DNA from: Lingula anatina
Taxonomy: Eukaryota > Brachiopoda > Lingulata > Lingulida > Lingulidae
NCBI RefSeq assembly: GCF_001039355.2
Contig: NW_019776146.1
Span: 342,612 to 406,611, forward strand
DNA length: 64,000 nt
Reading direction: 5' to 3'
Position numbers and translations under genes: made by a program. Under the pieces are notes generated by a model. It was not told the DNA's origin. It searched no databases and saw only the letters and a list, made by a program, of their open reading frames with translations. Below, piece after piece: positions 36,915 through 48,750 of the stretch. The first letter of the stretch is position 1. Every line of letters begins with the position of its first letter.

Positions 36915-38140
36915 ATGATCAGTGGTCATTGCTGAGGATCAGTGGTCACTGCTGAAATTTAGTGGTCACTGCTAAGCATCAGTGGTCACTGCTGAGATTC
37001 AGTGGTCACTGCTGAGATTCAGTGGTCACTGCTGAGCATCAGTGGCCACTGCTGAGATTCAGTGGTCACTGCTGTATTTAGTGGTCACTGCTGAGGATCA
37101 GTGGTCACTGATGAGATTCAGTGGTCACTGCTGAGATGTAGTGGTCACTGCTGAGATTCAGTGGTCACTACTGAGATTCAGTGGTCATTGCTGTGAATTA
37201 ATAGTTACTGCTGAGCATCAGTGGTCACTGCTGTGAATGAATAGTTATTGCTGAGAGTCAGTGGTCACTGCTAAGCATCAGTGGCCACTGCTGAGATACG
37301 GTAGTCACTGCTGTATTTTGTGGTCACTGCTGAGGATCAGTGGTCACTCTTGAGATTCAGTAGTCACTGCTGAGATTCAGTGGTCACTGCTGAGGATCAG
37401 TGGTCACTGCTGAGTTTCAGTGGTCACTGCTGTGATTTAGTGATCACTGCTGAGCAGCAGTGGTCACTGCTGAGGTTAGTGGCCACTGCTGAGATTCAGT
37501 GTTCACTGCTGAGGATCAGTGGTCACTGCTAAGCATCAGTGGTCACTGCTGAGATTCAGTGGTCACTGCTGTGAATTAATAGTTACTGCTGAGCATCAGT
37601 GGTCACTGCTGTGAATTAATAGTTACTGCTGAGATTCAGTGGTCACTGCTGTGAATTAATGGTCACTGTTGAGCAGCAGTGGTCACTCTTGAGATTCGGT
37701 GGTCACTGCTGTGATTTAGTGGTCACTGCTGAGCAATAGCGGTCACTACTGAGATTCAGTGGTCACTGCTGTGAATTAATAGTTACTGCTGAGCATCAGT
37801 GATCACTGCTGTGAATTAATAGTTACTGCTGAGATTTAGTGGTCACTGCTGAGGATCAGTCGTCACTGCTGAGATCCGGTGGTCACTGCTGTGATTCAGT
37901 GGTCACTGCTGAGCATCAGTGGTCACTGCTGAGGTCAGTGGTCACTGCTGAGATTCAGTGTTCACTGCTGAGGATCAGTGGTCACTGCTGAGATTCAGTG
38001 GTGACTGCTTAGGATCAGTGGTCACTGTTAAGGATCAGTGGTAATGGCTGATATACAGTATTTACTGCTGAGGATCAGCGTTCACTGCTGAGGACCAGTG
38101 TTCACTGCTGAGGATCAGTGGTCACAGTGGTCACTGCTGG
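36915..38140. repeat. Minisatellite, about 60 copies of a 20-base unit
   Basis: The unit is close to CAGTGGTCACTGCTGAGATT. Each unit contains CAGTG-GT-CACTG, so every copy can form a small hairpin. Variants GAGCATC, GAGGATC and TGTGAATTAATAGTTACTG recur in patches; the last appears several times paired with GAGCATCAGTGG, a sign of higher-order repetition. Stops occur in every frame, so it is not coding. Confidence 0.97.
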
Positions 38141-40154
38141 ACAAACCAGAGTCATGTCACACACAACTTAATCTTGTGAGAACCTACTGGAGGTTATTTG
38201 ACAGAGGAATGCACAGTCCCGTTAAGATTGGGACGTGGTGTATAAACAAACATACGAGCCTCCAACTGCAGTCGACTTATAAGTAGAGGTGCTGATATAT
38301 TTTATACATAATCTTCGGAAAGTTTCTATAAGCAGTGCCATAGGGTTTTATTGCACCAGTGCTTACCTACCTGGCTGATTCTTACAAAGATATAATAAGT
38401 CTTGACACCTGCATGCATGATACAGCGTGGGCTAACTTAAAACCTCAATTAAAAACAGGAGGAATCAACTAGTACAGAGTAAATAATCCTGCAACGAACG
38501 ACGTTAATTTCCATGTAAATTTGAGCTTGAGATTAAATTTGGACAGTAATGATTTGCAGGCACTAGGGCGCAAATTAAATCATCAATAACAGATTATATA
38601 GCGAGCTTTAAATCGAAAGTATATAATCATATTAGGGACTAAATTGGCATTGCTGTATTCATGAACAATGTCTCCATGGACAAATGGTCGTTACAAAACT
38701 AATCGAGCAATAAAAACACGTAGGCACTGATTATATGCAGAACAAGTGTTTTGATTTAGGAAGCAGGGATGCCTTACAGTTTTTGTGGCGCAAGTCGTAT
38801 AAAGCAACCAGTATTTGTCTGTCTTCCCGTATAAGAGCATGGCAAGAAATCAGCAGATGCACTTAATGAGACTAATCTGCGTGTTTTAATCATAAAGCAT
38901 TGCAGAGATACATTTCAACACTTTTCTTAAACTGCAGACTCGAAATAGTTTCCTTCGGTTATATTTTTATGTACGTGTCAAACACACATGTGATTTGTAA
39001 AAGGGTTTTCATTTTTAGAGACAACACATATTTTAAGTTAAAAAAGAAAGCCTGCTGATTTTTCATTAAAATAGGTTTTCGGCAAATAAATGAAGAAAAA
39101 TCATTACCATTATTTGAATCATTTAGGACCGTACACTGTTTTTTTCTTGCAATGAGACTTGCCTGGTGCTAAAATTCATTTTGTAAACATGTTATTAGGA
39201 GTGGTGATGCTGAAAATGCACTGGCAAAACGTGCGTCTTGGTGCATGTACATGTATGTGCTTTAGGCTTAATTGGCAAGGTGTCAGAGAATACATTTCAG
39301 TTGTCAATAAGATAAACAGAAAAAACCTCACAGTTAAACACATGCATACTTTTAACCCCTCTTAAGCTGCTTTCACGAGAGTGGCAAGAGACGAGATGAT
39401 TAACACGGTTGTTTACCATTGAAGGATAGAAGCTATTGACAGGGGAAGATTTAAAGTGCCGTTTTACAATTAATCCATGACACTTAATATCGATTCTTTG
39501 AGCTTTTTCCAAAGTTCACTGTATATGATGTGACATTTTGGGATTTCAGATGTTTTCTACTTGTTTGAAGTGAATTTAAAGGCAACGATTTTGTGTAAGG
39601 CCAATTTCATATTAACATTTGGCCACAGGGGAACAATTTTCCTATTATCTGTCTGTCGACGTATCGACGTATGTAAATGAGACTTGTCACCAACACTCTC
39701 ATTATTGACGTTAGGTATTTGGTAACATTCAAATCCAATTTTTATAACACCTAACGTATTCAAAGATGGAACGTTTGTTGTAATTGACTTGTTTGATACT
39801 GTTCTTTACCGATTTATATAAAAAAATTATCCGTGCTGTTATGTATACTTGGTTACGTTGATTGGACATGCGATGTATGTTTGATAAACGGTCCCGTGTA
39901 GAATGATTAAAATATGACACTGCTAAATTGTTAAACTTTTGTAAATTGTTTTTGCTTAGCTTACAAAATATTTTGCAATGTTGTATTGTAAAATGTAATT
40001 TTAAATGCATGACACAATGTGTCACGCTTCGACATGTGTTCTATTTGCATGTTTGACAGGCGTGTGGAAGCCCAGGGCAGTTTATCATTAATGTTTCATT
40101 TTTTCATGCTGTGCAAACGTGCCTTTGGTATATATTATCAAATGAAATTGCAAG
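38141..40154. other. Intergenic region, no gene seen
   Basis: AT-rich sequence. 38500-38720 is rich in homeodomain-type AATTAAA/TAAT words and contains ATTCATGAACAATG, which resembles adjoining POU- and SOX-type sites. It could be regulatory, but nothing here proves it. Confidence 0.4.
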
Positions 40155-40246
40155 CTTTTTTATAAGCTTTTTTTATGGTGGTATGGCCTCTGTTATGTTG
40201 TAACATAACAGAGGCCATACCACCATAAAAAAAGCTTATAAAAAAG
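40155..40246. repeat. Perfect 92-base palindrome (45-bp arms, 2-nt centre)
   Basis: Left arm 40155-40199 and right arm 40202-40246 are exact reverse complements; the centre is GT at 40200-40201. The arm contains TATGGCCTCTGTTATGTT at its inner end and CTTTTTTATAAGC at its outer end. Similarity stops abruptly outside the arms. A two-base centre allows only a cruciform or an inverted duplication, not a normal hairpin RNA loop. Confidence 0.97.
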
Positions 40247-42029
40247 TGTAAAGTACACGCTGTCAGGAATTCTCGTGCTGCTGTTGGTTCGGCATAACAA
40301 CTGTTAGGCATTAATTCATTTATTAATATTTAGGAAAAATCTTTTCATTACCTTCGACGTACGATATTTTATGTCATATGTGATAGTACTTAAGGGTACA
40401 TAGTAACCGAACATCGGACGAGCGTGGATTCCCAGTAACACATATAAACAACTTCAAATAGTTTTTTAAATCACTCAAATAAAGTCGACTAGCCTAAGGA
40501 CAAACTGAATATATCACTCTATCAGCCATTAAACAGCTTTAGACTGCCCCTTTCTTTAAATTTTTGGTCAGAAATTTAACCTACTTTTCGTGACCTACTT
40601 CTCTGCCCCATATACACAGCATAGAAAGCTAGAAGAAAAATCCGTTCAAATATCATGTTTCGGGTGATACTAAGCAATGTCTTTTGGTAATTCTCTTAGT
40701 TGTACTATTTGATACTATATGCTGGCATTTGGTTGGTTTTTGTGGCAAAAAATGACTTCATATGCATCTTTAAAGAAAATTACAACAACAAAAACGTGAC
40801 AAAGGGTGCCTTTTAAACTACAGCACAAACAATTCAAAGGTAAAGTTAAGGAATTAAAAGGCAGACAAAATGCAAGCAACTGGCTCTTTGGTTGCTTTCG
40901 GTAAGTGTTAGCTATGTGCTTAACATGTTTGATCCCACGACGCGACCAAATGTATGAATGTTAAATCATCTAACAATGATGCACAATGTTGGATGTGTTT
41001 CGGAATTCGCTTTCCTTTAGGAGTAGTATATTATCACCAAAGCATGTTTACTCTACAACTGTATCCATTTCTGAATTATGGCAAGTCAGCTGTTCTTTCA
41101 TCTTTTACAGAATAAATACAATATTGATCACTTAAAAAATCACTTTCAGTTTCCCGGTTGAAAATGGCATTTGCCAAACCGTTGGGCCTGTGGAACATCA
41201 AGTGGTGTCTAAAACTTGTATAATGAGCCCGTAAGTCTCGAGTTCAGACGATAAGCGTATTAGTTGTATTGACATGTGACCGAACCAAGCTAAAATAATA
41301 GTTGAGTGTTTTTATTAATGCCATATCCAAGGCGACCGACAGGTGCATTTGCTGTTTTGTATAGTGGGCATTTGTTATACAGATATAACCATGGGCAGTA
41401 TTATGACATAAATTGAAAATTAATGCATGCAAAGCCGTTGGCGGGGGTTCACTAGGGCAGTTTCCCACCCCCACACCCACCCACAAGATTTTTGAAAAAG
41501 AAGATTTTTGTTGATTTCTATGAAGCATCTAGATGAGTGCTGTGCCACAGGTGGTTTAAGTCACCTGTTTGCATGTGCTGCATTGTTGGCCTTCGGCAGC
41601 TCATCCTCCAGGCGTTTTATTCAGCCTACGTCCCAGCTGTGAAATCCACAGCAAGATTTAGCATAAACAAATGTCTTAAAACCACAACATGATCAAATGA
41701 ATGCGTAGGCACTGACGCCGTTATGATGCGAGGTTACCATGATCTAACTTCACATCATGTGATTTAATGCCGCTACATGCATGTAAAACAACACAGACTT
41801 TGGCAGATCGAGTCCACAGTATATGATTAATACAGTTAAATTTCTCTGTTTACTACCTGAGCGTATGCCGTGATAAACGCCACTTGATGTTGTCCGTTTG
41901 TTCTTTCGTGTTGGCATAAAAGCTCCATATATCACAAATAGATATCGGTACCAAGGTTAGGCATTTCAGCGGTGCGTCTGAAAAAAAAAAACAAAAAAAA
42001 AACGCTCAATTCTAAGACTTGTTTGTCAT
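40247..42029. other. Intergenic region, no gene seen
   Basis: AT-rich sequence with a C-rich stretch at 41462-41484 and a poly(A) run near 41981-42002. No exon recognised. Confidence 0.5.
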
Positions 42030-42420
42030 CGCAAAATAATAACCAAAATCACCCTGCAGAAGAATTAAAACAACATGTACGCCTCCCGCAGCTCTGCGCA
42101 TCAGCGCAGCAGAAGTTGAATTGGTCTTTACTTGTTGGAGAGAAAAGATAATTAAGTTAGATGTCTTGAGTGAGAATCTGCGCCCGGGATCATTATTAAC
42201 CCGGAGTCCTGTAGGCACGTTTTACGCCCACGAGGTGATTTTAAGTGCCCATCACAGGGACAAGTGATGGCAATTAGGTCGTAATTGACAGACGGGTAAT
42301 AATAAAAGGCGTGTAATTTCTCAGCAATTACGAGGAATCGGTTTTCCTCGAACGAAAAATGGCAAGCCAATTAGGGAAAATAGACCCCATAAAAAAGAAT
42401 TAACCTGAGCCCTTAAAGGG
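42030..42420. promoter_or_regulatory. Candidate conserved non-coding regulatory element
   Basis: A 390-bp block of balanced composition without simple repeats, set in AT-rich DNA. It contains several homeodomain-type cores (AAGATAATTAAG, GGCAATTAGGTCGTAATTGACAG, GCCAATTAGG), a TGACAG word of the MEIS/TGIF type, and hairpins such as CTGCGCATCAGCGCAG. No conserved frame is apparent. The call rests on texture and motif clustering only. Confidence 0.2.
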
Positions 42421-43114
42421 CAAAGTAAAATTAATATTTTTATAATGATGCGTTGACGATTCAACGTATTCGATGTTGAATCTACTTTCATTACTTTGGA
42501 TTTCGCATTTTATTTCTGTTAAGGACGAGTGCACTTACAGTTTCTTTAACTCTATCTTTATGTTGCATTAAAAAAAATTAATTGGTTTTCACAAAAGTAT
42601 CAAAATTGTCCACTAGCAAAAGGAAACATTTGTCATTTCAGTTTTTATCACGTTTATAGCAAGTCGGAATCATTTGTTTATTATTAACCTGCAGGTACCT
42701 TTCATATACGAACTGTTCTTTGTTTGAACTAGCCTGCAAGCGGCGTATTAGGTCTTGCACAATGCCTTACCACCTTAACGGTGATGAGTTCAGGATAGTA
42801 TCATCCATACCGTGCACCAGATATCAAGGCCATTCTGGTTGGTCTATAAATCGCTTGGATATTAACCTTAACATGAAAATATACCAAGTGAGCCAGCCGA
42901 GGGGACTGTAAATCCCATTGCCACTTCTTAATTGTAACTTGTGTTCAGAAAGCAGTTATTTGTTGAAGAATTAAACACATTATCACCATTGCAATTGTAA
43001 TTATAGTATTTTATTATTTGCTTCATTGCTAATTGCGGATTTTAACAATAAAGACTTGACATTTAACATGAAATATTTTAGTTTCAAAGGTATGCATGGG
43101 GAAAATGCGTTCTT

Positions 43115-44600
43115 CTTTCAACTCAGATCTCATATGAGACATTTGAATGGAGATGTGTGCAGTCAGGTGTGTCGCTACCAATTAACTGACTACCATGTTT
43201 GTTGCACTGCTGCATTGTGTAATATGCAGTGATTTCATTGGGTAGTGCTCTTTTGGGCTGGTCAAAGCTTGGCTTTGGCAAAGCATGGTTTTGTTTAAAA
43301 AAGAATCCATATGTCGGCAACAACTGCATATTGATGGTTTTGAAATTTTACATGCAAGCGGTCGGTTTTGCAGTGCGTATAATGAGTTAAGCAGTGCTCT
43401 TTTCAAAATTGTTCTTCTGTGCCAGAATAGTGCTAAAACGACAAATATTGCCAGATAGATTATTGTGTCACACAAAACGTTACGCACAGTTTTATAGAGC
43501 CATGCCCAGACCGATGTACCTACACAGAGGCCACGCCCAACGTATCGAAATCTTACCACCAGGGTACAGGACTCACTGTACTTCAGAATATGCTGCTGCA
43601 ACTAAACAAAAACCACCCAGTCCGTTCAGAATGATGGGCAAATTGTCACCAGAACGTGTTTTTCAACGATCTTCGCGAAAAGCAAACTGGTTTTAGCTGG
43701 TAAGAATACCAGACGACCTGTGAGGAAGCCACTGTAAACAGCAAAACATCGCCGTCTGTGTCTTTAATGAATTGGAGACCATGACCGTCTCTGGGTAGAA
43801 CACTGAAACCGCATGGCTTTCTTTATTGAGGTCAGATTTCACCTGTGCCGCTCAACTTAGTCAAAACAGAGTTTGCAGACACCCTGAAAAGGCCTATAAG
43901 ACGAAGCGTGTGCCGCGTCGAAAGTGGATACCACATCGGTGCCAAAACGCCAATGGTAGTCATCGATGAAGACCTGAACTGCATTAAATAAAAAGAATAA
44001 TCTGGGAACCATTTGCCTATAATTTGATAATGGACACATCAGGAACAATTTCAGGTTGCAAGATGAGATTGTCAGATCACACAGAAAACTTTTAATAGCA
44101 GATAACTTACAGAACCAAGAGAATGAGCAGCTACCTAAAATTCATCAAAATTGCACATTTGAATCAAATTAACAATATTTGGGTAGGTCATTACTCACCG
44201 AATTAACGGCCTACATGTCCTACGACAGAACTGAACCATATTGGACAAGTTTTGTACGATGCCTGGAATGTTATTTTAGATTAAATTCTAAAAACCTATC
44301 CCAGTATATGCCTTGTCACTTGAGAGCCCTGGTAGCAACCAGATGAGGTCAGGCGTAACAGGGACTATTTATGTGATTTGTAACTGAGGGTCCTTTGTGG
44401 GGCGTGTATCTCTTTTAAAGATGACATTATGTAAAATATGGAGATCCAAAATATTGCTTTTAATGGTTGTCGTATGACTTAAAATTGGCAATGTATTTTT
44501 GTTTGCTTCGCTGGCGAATTCAATTAATGAATTGTCTCATTGACAAGAAAGAGATTATTAAAAGTTATTAAAAAGCGATTTTAATACTTATTTTCATTAA
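43115..44600. repeat. Dispersed repeat related to 16321-16600
   Basis: Left block 43122-43185 (CTCAGATCTCATATGAGACAT...GTCAGGTGT) and right block 44495-44575 (TTTGTTTGCTTCGCTGGCGAATTCA, ATTATTAAAAGTTATTAAA) match the two parts of the shorter copy in intron 4 of CHT-like copy 2. About 1.2 kb lies between them. Frames inside (43182-43601 minus, 43394-43696 plus) overlap each other and show no known domain. Class unknown. Confidence 0.5.
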
Positions 44601-47600
44601 TCAGTTAGCAAAATAGGGAAAAAACCGATGAAAGATCATTCATAAAAAATATTCCATATTAAATGTGAAGTCTGTATTATCAGGCATTACTAGTATTACT
44701 AATATTTGTATGGGCAGGAAGTTAATGGTAACTGCGTTCCAAAATAAAATGGCAGTTTCAGTACTGCGTTCTCATTAATTAATAGGTCTCAAAATTAAAT
44801 TATGTAAAAACTTTGCAAGTATGTTTTGGATTTTGCCGTTTTCTTACGCTTTGTCTCGTCCTGTCCCGTTCAACTAAGAGTAAACTAAAAGGACAAAAGG
44901 CTCAAGAGTTAGTCAAAGCTAGATTCACTTTCCAAGGGCAAACAGATACTAGATCAAAGTACAGTGGCAACACCCGGCACCCCCTACTTCAGTGAAGAGT
45001 GCTCTATTGATTTCAGTAATTTGATGGATGTTGTCCAATATTTGTTCGAATCTTTTTAATCCTTGGAGCAAGACGGTTATCAACCATATACTTAAGGTAA
45101 TTTAGAATTTGTGTAAGTAAGTTGTTGGCTTTGGCTATATGCTTGAAATGGAAATGTGATTCTCTTGTCTGGGGAGATGTGTGACATGATGACGCAATAT
45201 TAGTTACTTTAAGAGTGTAAATTAAGATTAATGCCCCGTTCTAACTGTGCAAGCAATTTTGGTGTGGTGAAAAGTGAAGTAAAGAACCCAAGAGATGCCG
45301 TTTTATTAGCTCTCGAACATGACCGGCATTTCGGTTTCAGAATCTTTCCAGTATCCTCAGGTGACTCTCGGGCTCTTGCACTAATATTAGCAATCCATTT
45401 ACGCAATTTGTACGTAAACGGATTAGCAACGATGATATCTGCATAGTAGTAACTTTTCGAGATGTAATAGGGACGTGTGATAGGGACGTGTAATAGCACA
45501 TTAAATGAAGCCTCTCTACTGCCTAAATGGATTTTAATTCACCCAGAATATTTGGCACTGGTGTGACATGTTCATCAATATAGAGATACTCCAAATGAAT
45601 AAATGAATAAACAAATAAATGAACAAGTAAGCAGTAATGATGGATAGATAGATATCGACATTACCATATAGTCACATGCGCGTTACAAATAATTGGAGTG
45701 TTGTATTTTTATGAAAATATTATATAACTTGCCTGAGTAAAGCTTTGAACAAAGAAACGACACTGACTTATGTTTCTCTTTCGGATCTACTTATTTGCAA
45801 TTGTCTGTTGTGTCTGAGATATCACTGTTGTGTCAAAATGTACGACGTACTTTCACGACCCACATTGCATGCCTGAGACCAAGATTCACAGCATGTTTGA
45901 ATCTGGAATTGTGAATAGCCCATTTTATTAAATGAGCTCGAGGGTATTGCGTTTGTCTCAGCGAGGTAAGAACTGTTATAATGCTATGGTCATTTCAAAA
46001 GAAGTTCAGAGCAATAGTTGACTTTAATTTTAGAACTTATCTTTTAGTCCAATTTGCCCCCAAATACGTAAAAAGTAGTTCAGCCCAAAAATTATTTAGA
46101 AGAGGGAAATGAAAAACGCCCTTAAAATATTTTGCTTTATCGGCCTAGGTTGCCACGATCAGGCATACATGTATAGGGATATAGGAAAGATTGCTTAGTT
46201 TTGCACTTTTACGAAAGGACTGTTCTTAAAATTTTGACGTTCTCATATGGTGACTTTTTTCACATTATTCAATGAATAAATATGCTGACGCTAACAAATA
46301 ATGCCATCTCATTTGTGTTTTACTATCAGGTAGGCTGTTGGTATAAAATACAGTTTCCATGCAATAAATGTATATTTTAAAAACTCGAATAGATCTCGGA
46401 ATATTTTTTCACTTGTAGAATTCACATTGCTTGACAAAGATTGTAATTCAAATGATGGCACTAAACAGTAAGTTGGATGTAATAACTGTATACCTGAAAT
46501 AAGCCATTTTCGGGGTTTGCTTAAAGCCCCTGATACGCCTCGCATATCCTAAGTGTCTAATTAAACCAATTTCGCTGTGCGTGATGTCTACTGTCGTGAT
46601 ATGTAAACTCAAACATGTTGCACTTTAGGGTGGTTATGTGCTCATTATTTGACATCTGTATTTCCCAGCTCTGGATAAGGAATTATGAAATAGTGCACCA
46701 GCGTCCTGTACATGCATCTATATGACATGTGAGTATTTCCAGGGGATATAAAAATAAAAAAATATGGCTTATATTTTGAAGAAGCTAACAAAGAGAGAGG
46801 GAAAGCAAAGTAAATGCATATCTTTGACGACAACTAAAATCCGTAGAGAACGCTCTAATTAAATTACATCAACTACAAATGGCAGTGGTGTGTGTTCTTC
46901 ATTCCTTCGTGTTTGATTTATTTCATTAAATGCTAAGCAACGGCAAAGGTAAAATATTATCCTTCTGGGGCGTCACTCATTTGCGTGGTTTGGTATATTA
47001 AGCACTATAGCTCTTCCCCCAATCTCAACTCAGGCAATAAAAATATAAGAGAAAATATGTTCATGTAGAAAAGGTGATCAAGTACAGACAATGGGCTTTA
47101 AAAGATCAGCTGAACGAAGGTTCCAACCATCTGACACACGACGTGCTTCCATTTGACTGGGTTGCAAATAGCTCATTTCCTACTTGACATTTGTTACAAA
47201 GTTTTCCATCTTCATGAAAACTGCAAGACTTTGTTCCCTAAATGAGTCAAATGGTTGCAACTCTGAATCGTATCGATTTTCATCCATTGTGTGTTCTATC
47301 ATAATCGCGGGACCTGGTTAAGTTCAAGTGTTTTCAGTAAAAAGGCAATGGCCATAATGGGTAAGGCTTAGAAATGTCTAAGGGTGCTCCTGCTGGTGCC
47401 CTTTCTATTTCAATTGATTAATCATTTATTGACGGAGAGTTTAAAAGGCACGGTTTCCCTTCTATAATCAAAATATATATCCCTCTACGTATTACAGTAT
47501 CGTGTGTCATCATTAAAAATTGACAAGAAGTACTCATTAAGAAGGAAGAAAAACGCACTTTGCTCCTGGGAGTATTATTATTTGATCTCAGTAAGCTCTA

Positions 47601-48559
47601 AAAATATTATGTTAATCCAAAATCAATGCGCTATTTTATTTCAGAATTTTCGATTCTATTATAAAGTGAACCGCGTGTGGCACACACAGCCTAATTATTT
47701 CTGTTTCCTGCAAAACTGGCAGTTGAACAATAGCGCAAGCATGGTTCCGAGTCATGATTTTCCGGATTTTCTTTTCTATTCTGAAAGCCTAATCTGGCTG
47801 TTTCCGCACTTGTATACACTGTATACATGTAAGGGGATGATGCGTTTGCTAGCTGCTATGTTTTTTTCCCAAGATTGCGTGATGCTGTTAGTCATAAGGA
47901 CTGTTGTTTTTTGTCCTAGACCGAGTATTACAGAGGTTTTTTTTGTTGCGGTTAGCTAATGTCGTTAGCTTTACCCCAAGCACTGTTTGATTATGCAGTG
48001 TTTTTATAATCCATTTCCAGTTTATGTTTTTTCTTTAGGTTTTTGTTTGTCCTGAAATGCAATGAAACGCCTATGCGCAACCTTGTCAACGAAAGTCTTC
48101 AACATGATGCTGTTTCCATATTTTGACATGTATGCTACAATGTTTCCAAAGCATGTCCAATCTCATCATTATTATTAATCAATTAAAAGCCAAAACATAG
48201 ATAAAGAATAACGTTGTGTGAGAGATAATTTACTGTCACCAGAGCAATATACGGTAGGCCTTGACACCTCGAGGTGTGTTATTTGATATGTATACCGAGA
48301 CAATATACTCGCATTTCACCAAAAAGAACCCTGAAACGGAATAAAGCGTATTTATCAACACGATTGATACACGTTGTTATTGATTGTGCTAGTTGTCCTT
48401 GTTGTGGGCGGAAGTAGTCTTGTATAATATGGGAGGGGTCACGCATGTTACAGACCGAGTATTAAATTTTCATGAGAATCCGTGCATATTCATGACGCAT
48501 GTACGGACAGAGAATATATGCACCTGAACGAAGCCCGTGTAATGTCGAGTTTAACTGAT

Positions 48560-48700
48560 TAAATGATGACCCGGATCACCAGCAAAATCGAATCATTTGT
48601 TCATTGATTCATTTCTGAACTTTCCTGAAAATTACATCAAAATCCGCCCAAACTTTTTTGCATAAAGTTGCCAGCAGAGAGACAAAATAACTAACTAACG
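48560..48700. repeat. Partial copy of the repeat at 7915-8330
   Basis: CCGGATCACCAGCAAAAT, GAACTTTCCTGAAAATTACATC and AACTTTTTTGCATAAAGTTG align with 8150-8245 in the same orientation. A CAGAGAGACAAA stretch and an AAAT microsatellite follow where the first copy has its CAAA run. The hairpin ends are missing. Confidence 0.6.
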
Positions 48701-48713
48701 GAACAAAATGTAC

Positions 48714-48750
48714 ATAAATAAATAAATAAAAAATAAATAAATAAATAAAT
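48714..48750. repeat. (AAAT)n microsatellite
   Basis: Nine or so AAAT units at the 3' end of the dispersed repeat. Confidence 0.9.

Noticed and set aside
43182-43601. 139-codon minus-strand frame overlapping a 100-codon plus-strand frame
   Set aside because: Both lie inside the dispersed repeat 43115-44600, overlap each other and have no recognisable motif.
47504-47959. 151-codon open frame, the longest in the gene-poor half
   Set aside because: It begins at GTG, has no domain or splice support, and its composition follows the AT-rich background.
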